A DNA stretch of 11,072 nt from Fodinibacter sp035633415 (GCA_035633415.1 DASQEZ010000345.1:1-11072); one strand, 5' to 3'; numbered from the stretch's first letter, positions 1-4,897 are shown. Made by a program: numbers and translations. Notes: generated by a model from the letters alone, not told the origin.

Positions 1-1
1 G

Positions 2-157
2 GAGATCGAGGCGGCCCGCTGGTTTCGCCGGGACGAGCTGGCCGCGGCACTGGCCGACGGCTCGGTCGTGGTCTCCGGGCGGATCTCGATCTCCCGCCGG
101 ATCATCGAGCACTGGTACGGCGGTCCGTTGCACTCGGCGGACATCCCGCTGCGCTGA
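2..157 (+). CDS. nudC: NAD(H) diphosphatase NudC, C-terminal fragment
   Basis: This is the last 51 codons of a gene that begins before the window. The peptide opens with EIEAARWFRRDELAAAL and ends with a SISRRIIEHWY segment, a pattern I associate with the C-terminus of actinobacterial NudC: the 'E-A-x-WF-x-R-x-E-L' strand that follows the Nudix box, then the helix that closes the domain. NudC hydrolyses NAD(H) to NMN(H) and AMP, and in other bacteria also removes NAD caps from RNA. The Nudix box and zinc-binding cysteines would lie upstream, so catalytic competence cannot be judged. The neighbouring mycoredoxin and uvrD2 genes match the M. tuberculosis nudC (Rv3199c) context, which supports the call over a generic Nudix hydrolase. 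Confidence 0.75.
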   Translation, partial: EIEAARWFRRDELAAALADGSVVVSGRISISRRIIEHWYGGPLHSADIPLR

Positions 158-171
158 ACCGCGCCACCCTC

Positions 172-221
172 GAGCTGGGTGCTGACACGGTGGCCCTGGC
201 AACCACCTGGGCACCCAACTC
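172..221. terminator. imperfect hairpin just after nudC
   Basis: GAGCTGGGTGC (172-182) pairs with GCACCCAACTC (211-221) at 10 of 11 positions. Inside it, GGTGG (189-193) can pair with CCACC (203-207). It begins 15 nt after the nudC stop, in the gap between two convergent genes, so it may end nudC transcription. There is no U-tract after it, as is common in actinobacteria, so the terminator role is inferred. Confidence 0.45.
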
Positions 222-238
222 CGGGCTGTCCCGGCCGT

Positions 239-278
239 GAGTGCGGAGATGGTCGCCAGGGCGACCGTTTCCGCACTC
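239..278. terminator. long near-perfect hairpin after the mycoredoxin gene
   Basis: GAGTGCGGA (239-247) pairs with TCCGCACTC (270-278), and GGTCGCC (251-257) with GGCGACC (260-266). The three bases between the arms (GAT/GTT) can also pair using two G-U wobbles, giving an almost unbroken stem with a tiny loop. It starts 17 nt beyond the mycoredoxin stop, reading on the minus strand. It could act as a bidirectional terminator for the convergent pair, or be a copy of a dispersed palindromic repeat. It has no U-tract. Confidence 0.5.
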
Positions 279-295
279 GCCGCGAGGTGCCGGGC

Positions 296-571
296 TCAGG
301 CGAGCTTGTCGCGGACCTGCGCGATCGAGGGGTTGGTCGCTGCCGAGCCGTCCGGGAAGAGCAGCGTCGGCACCGTCTGGTTGCCCCCGTTGACCGACAT
401 GACGAACTCGGCGGTCCCGGGCTCGCGCTCGATGTCGACCTCGGTGAAGGCGATGCCCTCGCGCTCCATCTGTGACTTCAGCCGGCGGCAGTAGCCGCAC
501 CATGTCGTCGTGAACATGGTGACGGTGCCGGGCGCGGGCAGCACCTGGCCGGTGGCCTCGGTGGCGGACAT
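296..571 (-). CDS. mrx1: mycoredoxin (glutaredoxin-like, CGYC active site)
   Basis: A 91-aa single-domain glutaredoxin-fold protein. The active site is WCGYC (residues 24-28; C25 and C28) after the first beta strand TVTMFTTT, and TVP (66-68) supplies the usual cis-proline. Mycoredoxins use CGYC and reduce protein-mycothiol mixed disulfides, with the mycothiol/Mtr system as electron source, in the cytosol of actinobacteria. The length is normal for the family (about 80-95 aa). I chose the ATG at 571 because GAGGAG lies just upstream and the fold begins 15 residues later; longer in-frame openings to 691 have no better start. It is divergent from uvrD2 and convergent with nudC, the arrangement I recall for M. 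tuberculosis Rv3198A. A SigR/SigH-like promoter precedes it. Other glutaredoxin-like roles cannot be excluded. Confidence 0.88.
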   Translation of the reverse strand: MSATEATGQVLPAPGTVTMFTTTWCGYCRRLKSQMEREGIAFTEVDIEREPGTAEFVMSVNGGNQTVPTLLFPDGSAATNPSIAQVRDKLA

Positions 572-608
572 CGGACTCCTCGTGGTGTGGGCGGGCTCGG
601 TCGTGGAG

Positions 609-634
609 AACGCGCGGACCCGGAGGATCCTTCC
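609..634 (-). promoter_or_regulatory. SigR/SigH-like promoter of the mycoredoxin gene
   Basis: On the minus strand GGAAG (634-630; GGGAAG including 635) is followed after exactly 18 nt by GTT (611-609). The actinobacterial thiol-stress sigma factor SigR (SigH in mycobacteria) recognises GGAAT-N18-GTT, so this is one mismatch from consensus with the right spacing. It would start transcription around position 600, leaving a leader of about 30 nt that contains the GAGGAG ribosome site before the ATG at 571. Redox genes are typical SigR targets. Confidence 0.55.
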
Positions 635-701
635 CGGCACGGCCCGGGTCCCTCGTCCACAGGTCCGGCTCCTCGCGTCGGGGGGCGTCACCGACGAGAC
701 C

Positions 702-714
702 TAGGATCGTCGCG
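702..714 (+). promoter_or_regulatory. -10 element giving a probably leaderless uvrD2 mRNA
   Basis: TAGGAT (702-707) fits the actinobacterial -10 pattern TANNNT and ends 7 nt before the uvrD2 ATG at 715. The expected transcription start therefore falls on or next to the start codon. No ribosome-binding sequence lies between. No convincing -35 hexamer was seen. Confidence 0.5.
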
Positions 715-2838
715 ATGACGACGCTGCCCGTGCACCCCGGAGCCGACGCGGTCCTCGACGCGCTCGACCCTGAGCAGCGCGAGGTCGCGGCGCACCCGAG
801 CGGGCCGATGTGCGTGCTCGCGGGTGCCGGTACCGGCAAGACCCGCGCCATCACCCACCGCATCGCCTACGGCGTGCTGTCGGGGGTCTACCAGCCCCAG
901 CGGGTGCTCGCCGTCACGTTCACCGCCAGGGCCGCCGGCGAGATGCGCACCCGGCTGCGTGACCTCGGGGTGGGCGGGGTCCAGGCCCGCACCTTCCACG
1001 CGGCCTCACTGCGCCAGCTGCACTACTTCTGGCCGCAGGCCATCGGCGGCGCCTCACCCGAGGTGATGCCGCACAAGGCCAGCGCCGTCGCGGAGGCCGG
1101 GGGGCGGCTGCGGCTGCGCCTCGACAGCGCCGCCGTGCGCGACCTCGCCTCGGAGATCGAGTGGTCGAAGGTCTCGCTGCTCACCCCCGAGTCGTACGCC
1201 GCGGCCGCCACCGCCCAGCGCCGCGAGCCACCTGCCGGGCTCGACGCCACGGCGATGGCGCGCCTGGTCGCCGCCTACGAGGAGGTCAAGACCGAGCGCG
1301 GGGTCATCGACTTCGAGGACGTCCTGCTGCTCATGGTCGGCATCCTGCGCGAGCACGACGAGGTCGCGCGCGCCGTGCGCAGCCAGTACCGGCACTTCGT
1401 CGTCGACGAGTACCAGGACGTCAACCGCCTCCAGCAGACCCTGCTCGAGCTGTGGCTGGGGGAGCGGCGGGACCTGTGCGTCGTCGGCGACCCCGCCCAG
1501 ACCATCTACTCGTTCACCGGGGCGTCCCCCGAGCACCTGCTCGGCTTCCGCACCCGCCATCCGCAGGCCCGCACCGTCGAGCTCGTGCGCAACTACCGCT
1601 CGACCCCGCAGGTCGTCGGCCTGGCCAACCTCGTGCTCCGGGGCCCCGGCGGGCAGCGACGCTCCGGGTCGGTCGAGCTGCGGGCCCAGCGGGCCGACGG
1701 CCCTTCGCCCGAGCTCCTCGTGGCCGACAACGACCCCGACGAGGCCGCGACCGTCGCCACCCGCATCGCCGCGCTCGTCGAGGCGGGCCACCCGCCCGCC
1801 GAGGTCGCGGTGCTGTTCCGTACCAACGGCCAGAGCGAGTCCTTCGAGACCGCACTCGCCGAGCGCGGCATCCCCTACCTCGTGCGCGGCGGTGAGCGGT
1901 TCTTCTCGCGCAAGGAGGTCCGCGACGCCATCGTGCTGATGCGCGGGGCAGCTCGCTCCGACGACGGCTCGGTGCCGCTGCCCGACCTCACCCGCGACGT
2001 GCTCCTCGGCGCCGGATGGAGCCGCGAGGCGCCGACGAGCGGCGGCGCGGCCCGCGAGCGCTGGGAGTCGCTGTCGGCCCTGGCCTCGCTGGCTGACGAC
2101 CTGTTCGCCCTCGACCCGCAGGCACGGCTCCCGGCGCTCGTGCGCGAGCTGGAGGAGCGCGCCTCCGCCCAGCACGCCCCCACGGTCAACGGCGTGACGC
2201 TGGCGTCGTTCCACGCGGCCAAGGGACTGGAGTGGGACACCGTCTTCCTGGTGGGCTGCTCCGACGGGCTGCTGCCCATCACGATGGCCGACACCCCGGA
2301 GGCCGTCGAGGAGGAGCGCCGGCTGCTCTACGTGGGTGTCACCCGAGCTCGCGAGCGTCTCGTCATGTCGTACTCCCGGGCCCGCACCCCCGGGGCAAAG
2401 GCCACCCGGCGTCCCTCGCGCTTCCTCGACGGCACCGCATCCGTCCTCGGCGAGGCCGCCCGGTCCCAGCCCAAGCGCAGCCGCAAGGGCGGCGCCGGCG
2501 CCGGGAAGGCGCCCGCCCCGGTGCGCACCACGTGCCGCACCTGCGGCGCCGACCTCGGCACCGCCAAGGAGCGCACCATCGGCCGCTGCGCCGCGTGCCC
2601 GCCCACGATGGACGAGCGGCTGTTCGAGGCGCTGCGCGACTGGCGGCTCGAGACCGCCCGGGCCGCCGACGTGCCCGCCTTCGTCGTCTTCACGGACGCG
2701 ACGCTCACCGCGATCGCCGAGCGGGTGCCCGCCGACGTGAGCTCTCTGGCCCGGATCAACGGAGTCGGCCCGGCCAAGCTCGAGCGCTACGGAACCGACG
2801 TCCTCGAGCTTCTGAAGAATTTTTCTTCTGCCGAATAG
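715..2838 (+). CDS. uvrD2: ATP-dependent DNA helicase UvrD2 (SF1A, with HRDC)
   Basis: A 707-aa superfamily 1A helicase, a 3'-5' DNA translocase of repair and replication upkeep. Visible motifs are Q-motif LDPEQREV (17-24), Walker A AGAGTGKTR (36-44), motif Ia AVTFTARAAGEM (66-77), Walker B VVDEYQD (229-235), motif III GDPAQTIYSFTGA (258-270), motif IV VRNYRSTPQV (291-300), motif V TLASFHAAKGLEW (495-507) and motif VI RRLLYVGVTRAR (535-546). After a basic linker (about 585-600) comes a four-cysteine cluster (C607, C610, C625, C628), then an HRDC domain (about 632-705). The tetracysteine plus HRDC tail is the known signature of UvrD2, as opposed to UvrD1/PcrA. The ATG follows a -10 element closely, so the mRNA is probably leaderless. 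The gene ends in an unusually AT-rich run encoding KNFSSAE. All helicase motifs appear intact. Confidence 0.95.
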   Translation: MTTLPVHPGADAVLDALDPEQREVAAHPSGPMCVLAGAGTGKTRAITHRIAYGVLSGVYQPQRVLAVTFTARAAGEMRTRLRDLGVGGVQARTFHAASLRQLHYFWPQAIGGASPEVMPHKASAVAEAGGRLRLRLDSAAVRDLASEIEWSKVSLLTPESYAAAATAQRREPPAGLDATAMARLVAAYEEVKTERGVIDFEDVLLLMVGILREHDEVARAVRSQYRHFVVDEYQDVNRLQQTLLELWLGERRDLCVVGDPAQTIYSFTGASPEHLLGFRTRHPQARTVELVRNYRSTPQVVGLANLVLRGPGGQRRSGSVELRAQRADGPSPELLVADNDPDEAATVATRIAALVEAGHPPAEVAVLFRTNGQSESFETALAERGIPYLVRGGERFFSRKEVRDAIVLMRGAARSDDGSVPLPDLTRDVLLGAGWSREAPTSGGAARERWESLSALASLADDLFALDPQARLPALVRELEERASAQHAPTVNGVTLASFHAAKGLEWDTVFLVGCSDGLLPITMADTPEAVEEERRLLYVGVTRARERLVMSYSRARTPGAKATRRPSRFLDGTASVLGEAARSQPKRSRKGGAGAGKAPAPVRTTCRTCGADLGTAKERTIGRCAACPPTMDERLFEALRDWRLETARAADVPAFVVFTDATLTAIAERVPADVSSLARINGVGPAKLERYGTDVLELLKNFSSAE

Positions 2839-2853
2839 CCTTGTACGGCAACC

Positions 2854-2876
2854 GAACTCACCCCGCCGGCGAGTTT
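2854..2876 (+). terminator. weak hairpin after uvrD2
   Basis: AACTC (2855-2859) pairs with GAGTT (2871-2875). After one mismatch, CC (2861-2862) pairs with GG (2868-2869), and the stem is followed by TTC. It starts 16 nt after the uvrD2 stop and lies just upstream of the whiB7 promoter. It is short, so it is at best a weak terminator. Confidence 0.3.
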
Positions 2877-2887
2877 CGCCACAAATC

Positions 2888-2932
2888 AACCGAATAATTC
2901 CGTTGCCGGGCGCTCTCGGGCTCCCCTAACCT
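2888..2932 (+). promoter_or_regulatory. whiB7 promoter with AT-rich upstream element and dyad
   Basis: TTGCCG (2903-2908) and TAACCT (2927-2932), 18 nt apart, form a housekeeping-type promoter. Directly upstream of the -35 is an AT-rich stretch (about 2881-2900, including GAATAATTC) that stands out in this GC-rich DNA. WhiB7 is known to bind RNA polymerase sigma factor and touch AT-rich DNA just upstream of the -35 through its AT-hook, and it activates its own gene. This layout therefore fits autoregulation. The element is also a near-palindrome, AACCGAATAATTCCGTT (2888-2904). Predicted start is near 2939, giving a leader of roughly 540 nt before whiB7. Confidence 0.65.
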
Positions 2933-3002
2933 GAACCGAGAACCTCGCGTGGCCCGTCCGGGCGCGCGGCAGAACCGAGAAGCGTGAGGAGGGTTGGTCC
3001 TG

Positions 3003-3245
3003 ATGGAGACGACGATGACGAAGCAGATGGCGGTGAGCGCTGTCCGCGAGATCTGCGCGCGTCCCCGGCGCGGCGCCAACACCGCTCACGCAGGCACCTT
3101 CCGCTCCGTCCAGGGGCGCACTGTGTCCTTCGCCGGCGGTAACGATGGTCGCGACCTCCAGGTCGCGGACGTCCGCACCGGCGTCGACGCCACCGCCCCG
3201 ATCACGGGAGTCGTGTGTCCACGCCTCGAGGCACCACCTGTCTGA
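3003..3245 (+). CDS. whiB7 leader upstream ORF (80 codons)
   Basis: An 80-aa ORF in the whiB7 leader, with AGGAGGG (2987-2993) 9 nt before the ATG at 3003. In-frame ATGs at 3015 and 3027, and a TTG at 2994, are alternative starts. Third positions are mostly G or C, so it looks translated. The peptide opens METTMTKQMAVSAVREI and ends CPRLEAPPV. It shows no recognisable domain, so its sequence may matter less than its translation. In mycobacteria and Streptomyces, whiB7 leaders carry uORFs whose translation keeps whiB7 off by allowing a terminator to form. Here the stop codon (3243-3245) sits in the loop of one hairpin and 21 nt before the terminator stem, which fits that role. The Pro-Pro-Val-stop end could slow ribosomes. 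Inference: ribosome stalling on this ORF induces whiB7. Confidence 0.7.
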   Translation: METTMTKQMAVSAVREICARPRRGANTAHAGTFRSVQGRTVSFAGGNDGRDLQVADVRTGVDATAPITGVVCPRLEAPPV

Positions 3246-3269
3246 CAGCTCGACAGGTCACCTCGAGGC
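3223..3269 (+). promoter_or_regulatory. predicted antiterminator of the whiB7 leader
   Basis: GCCTCGAGG (3223-3231) is the exact reverse complement of CCTCGAGGC (3261-3269). Between them ACCTGTC (3236-3242) pairs with GACAGGT (3252-3258), making one extended hairpin. Its right arm takes up the base of the terminator's left arm (3265-3269), so the two structures compete. A ribosome finishing the upstream ORF at 3245 would cover the centre of this hairpin and favour termination. A ribosome held further upstream would let it form. Confidence 0.6.
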
Positions 3270-3303
3270 CGCGGATCCCGACACCGGGATCCGCGGCCTT
3301 TCT
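3265..3303 (+). terminator. intrinsic terminator (attenuator) in the whiB7 leader
   Basis: GGCCGCGGATCCCG (3267-3280) pairs perfectly with CGGGATCCGCGGCC (3285-3298) around an ACAC loop. A-U and G-U pairs extend the base, and TTTCT follows. This is the strongest hairpin noticed in the window, lying about 180 nt upstream of whiB7 and 21 nt after the upstream ORF stop. Position and form match the conditional terminators known in whiB7 leaders. Premature stopping here would yield an RNA of roughly 360 nt. Confidence 0.8.
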
Positions 3304-3465
3304 CGTACCCGCCGCCAGACCACGACCCAGCGCACCGACCCAGACCACGCGAGGCCACCGACATGACCATCACCACCCAGCGGGCCCACACCGTCCGCCC
3401 ACCGAGTACCCCGCGCCACACCCGGCGCACCGAGATCAACGAGCGCCCCACCGGGCGCGCCGAGC

Positions 3466-3475
3466 AAGGAGGTGA
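3466..3475 (+). promoter_or_regulatory. near-perfect ribosome-binding site of whiB7
   Basis: AAGGAGGTGA is complementary over its length to the 3' end of 16S rRNA and lies 7 nt before the ATG at 3483. It decides this start over the in-frame ATG at 3363, whose upstream sequence is a poor match. A small hairpin (GCGCCC 3443-3448 with GGGCGC 3453-3458) stands 7 nt before it. Confidence 0.85.
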
Positions 3476-3482
3476 CAACCCG

Positions 3483-3770
3483 ATGCAGCTGACCGAGCTC
3501 CTCGACCTGCACGAGGCGTCCGTGACGACCGGTGAGGGAATTCCCTGCTGGGAGAACGACGCCGAGATGTGGTTCGCAGACACCCCCGAGGGCGTCGAGT
3601 TCGCCAAGGCCCTGTGCGGTACGTGCCCCGCACGTCCGCAGTGCCTCTCGGGTGCCCTCCACCGGCGCGAGCCCTGGGGTGTCTGGGGCGGCGAGCTCTT
3701 CGTCCAGGGCGAGATCGTCGCCCGCAAGCGCCCCCGTGGCCGACCCCGCAAGGCCGAGGTCGCCGCGTAG
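3483..3770 (+). CDS. whiB7: WhiB7 redox-sensing Fe-S transcription activator
   Basis: A 95-aa WhiB-family protein. Four cysteines (C22, C45, C48, C54) bind the [4Fe-4S] cluster. The turn EPWGVWGGE (63-71) is the WhiB signature that contacts domain 4 of the primary sigma factor. The tail RPRGRPRK (83-90) is the AT-hook that sets WhiB7 apart from other WhiB proteins. WhiB7 activates intrinsic antibiotic-resistance genes (efflux, ribosome protection, drug modification) when translation is disturbed, and induces itself. The ATG at 3483 is chosen for its near-perfect ribosome site and because the length matches known WhiB7 (about 90-100 aa). An in-frame ATG at 3363 would add 40 low-complexity, Pro/Thr/Arg-rich residues. 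Expression is probably controlled by the autoregulated promoter and attenuator upstream. A small gene follows 46 nt later. Confidence 0.95.
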   Translation: MQLTELLDLHEASVTTGEGIPCWENDAEMWFADTPEGVEFAKALCGTCPARPQCLSGALHRREPWGVWGGELFVQGEIVARKRPRGRPRKAEVAA

Positions 3771-3816
3771 GCGCCACCCACCACCGATTCCGACAGACCT
3801 TCCCGAGGAGAACGAG

Positions 3817-3948
3817 ATGTACACGAAGCGGATGCACGAGATCCGCCGCACGATGCACCAGCGACGCGTCCACGAGGCGCAGCGCAAGGTGCAGGTCGCG
3901 GCGGAGCGCGAGCAGATGCGGGCCAGCATCCACGCCATCGTGCGATGA
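3817..3948 (+). CDS. 43-aa basic small protein downstream of whiB7
   Basis: A short ORF with GAGGAG (3805-3810) 6 nt before its ATG. It lies 46 nt after whiB7 and ahead of the terminator at 3968-3998, so it is probably in the same transcript. The peptide begins MYTKRMHEIRRTMHQRRVHE and is rich in Arg, Lys, Glu, Gln, His and Met, with no proline or glycine, so it should form one amphipathic helix. There is no signal peptide, membrane segment or cysteine. Third codon positions are almost all G or C, which supports real coding. I do not recognise the family. Its place suggests induction together with WhiB7; a nucleic-acid or ribosome-binding role would suit the charge but is only a guess. Confidence 0.65.
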   Translation: MYTKRMHEIRRTMHQRRVHEAQRKVQVAAEREQMRASIHAIVR

Positions 3949-3967
3949 GACCCGTGCTCGACGAACG

Positions 3968-3998
3968 CACCGCCCCCGACCCCGCGTCGGGGGCGGTG
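3968..3998 (+). terminator. terminator of the whiB7 transcript
   Basis: CACCGCCCCCGA (3968-3979) pairs perfectly with TCGGGGGCGGTG (3987-3998) around a 7-nt loop. It begins 20 nt after the 43-aa gene and is followed by TCGTGCC, without a U-tract. It closes the whiB7 operon before the promoter of the next gene. Confidence 0.75.
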
Positions 3999-4081
3999 TC
4001 GTGCCACCCCGTCCCACCTCCCGCGGTGCCCGCCATCCGCGAGCGTGACTTCTGGCGCGCCGTGGGCGGACGCCTGCTGGT

Positions 4082-4093
4082 TACCCTGAGGCC
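4082..4093 (+). promoter_or_regulatory. -10 element giving a probably leaderless mRNA for the HhH-GPD gene
   Basis: TACCCT (4082-4087) matches TANNNT and ends 6 nt before the ATG at 4094, putting the transcription start on the start codon. No Shine-Dalgarno sequence or clear -35 is present. Confidence 0.45.
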
Positions 4094-4663
4094 ATGGCTG
4101 CGCTGACGATCGCCCAGGACCCCACGGCCGACCGCGTCCTGTCCGAGGACCCGTTCGCCCTCCTCGTCGGGATGCTGCTCGACCAGCAGTTCCCCATGGA
4201 GCGCGCCTTCGCCGGCCCCGCGAAGGTGCTGGAACGCTTCGGCACGCTCGATCCGGCTGCGATCGCCGCCGCCGAGCCGGAGGCCTTCGCCGACCTGTGC
4301 GCCACCCCACCCGCCATCCACCGGTACGGGCGCTCGATGGCGGCCCGCATCCAGGCGTTGGCGGTCATCGTGCGCGACACCTACGACGGTGACGCCGCCG
4401 CCCTCTGGCGCGACGCGTCGAGCGGCACCGAGCTCGTGACCCGGCTCAAGGCACTGCCCGGCTTCGGGGAGCAGAAGGCGCGGATCTTCGCCGCGCTCCT
4501 CGGCAAGCAGCTCGGCGTGCGACCCGAGGGCTGGCAGGAGGCATGCGGCGCCTACGCCGAGCCCGGGTCCTACCGCTCGGTCGCCGACGTCGTCGACGCC
4601 GAGTCGCTGCAGAAGGTGCGGGACTTCAAGAAGGCCGCCAAGGCGGCCAAGGGCGAGAGCTGA
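4094..4663 (+). CDS. HhH-GPD-type DNA repair protein
   Basis: A 189-aa protein of the helix-hairpin-helix/GPD base-excision-repair superfamily. The helical N-terminal part contains LLDQQFPMERAF (28-39), typical of the actinobacterial branch. The DNA-binding hairpin is LPGFGEQKARIF (121-132), followed by GVRPEGW (141-147) and RSVADV (161-166). Superfamily members excise damaged bases, and AlkA/EndoIII-like enzymes use an aspartate about 20 residues after the hairpin. Here the usual 'V-D-T/R' context is not evident, so glycosylase activity is uncertain. There are no C-terminal Fe-S cysteines, and the tail is lysine/alanine-rich (KKAAKAAKGES). Some databases call relatives 'Fe-S assembly protein HesB', which the sequence does not support. 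It is the first gene of a two-gene operon with a zinc-ribbon protein 5 nt downstream. Confidence 0.85.
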   Translation: MAALTIAQDPTADRVLSEDPFALLVGMLLDQQFPMERAFAGPAKVLERFGTLDPAAIAAAEPEAFADLCATPPAIHRYGRSMAARIQALAVIVRDTYDGDAAALWRDASSGTELVTRLKALPGFGEQKARIFAALLGKQLGVRPEGWQEACGAYAEPGSYRSVADVVDAESLQKVRDFKKAAKAAKGES

Positions 4664-4668
4664 GCCCG

Positions 4669-4890
4669 ATGGGCGGCAGCGGACCCTCGGATGCCGCCCG
4701 GCCGGCATCCGAGCCGCGTCCCGTCTGTGCCACGTGCGGCGCGACCCCGCCGGAGGACCAGGCCGCCGCGCTGGCCCGGATCACCTGGACCCACGGGGTC
4801 GAGAACGGCCGCGACGTGTGGACCTGCGCCACCTGCAGCCGCACCCACCTGCGCAGCATCGAGGGCAAGCTGGACTCCGCCTGGTGGTGA
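4669..4890 (+). CDS. 73-aa zinc-ribbon protein of unknown function
   Basis: A small cytosolic protein with two CxxC pairs, CATC at 20-23 and CATC at 53-56, spaced like a zinc ribbon. Between them lies LARITWTHGVENGRDVWTC, and the protein ends LRSIEGKLDSAWW. I recall this tail in small conserved actinobacterial proteins but know no function. The ATG at 4669 is 5 nt after the stop of the HhH-GPD gene, so the two are co-transcribed and perhaps translationally coupled, hinting at a nucleic-acid role. Its stop is 7 nt from that of the convergent ABC1 gene, leaving no room for a separate terminator. The first 17 residues are Ala/Pro/Ser-rich and probably disordered. Confidence 0.75.
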   Translation: MGGSGPSDAARPASEPRPVCATCGATPPEDQAAALARITWTHGVENGRDVWTCATCSRTHLRSIEGKLDSAWW

Positions 4891-4897
4891 CCTGCCC

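Noticed and set aside
2814..2828. GAAGAATTTTTCTTC at the end of uvrD2 as a terminator
   Set aside because: It is inside the coding sequence, the stem is only 6 A/T-rich pairs, and it comes before the stop codon. It is noted only as an AT-rich patch.
1054..2889. A 611-codon open frame on the minus strand opposite uvrD2
   Set aside because: uvrD2 has intact helicase motifs over its whole length. The antisense frame is Gly/Ala/Arg-rich with no recognisable domain, as expected where G/C-rich third positions remove stop codons.
3086..4708. A 540-codon minus-strand frame opposite the whiB7 leader, whiB7 and the HhH-GPD gene
   Set aside because: It spans a perfect terminator and two clear genes, and its product has no motif. 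Not a gene.
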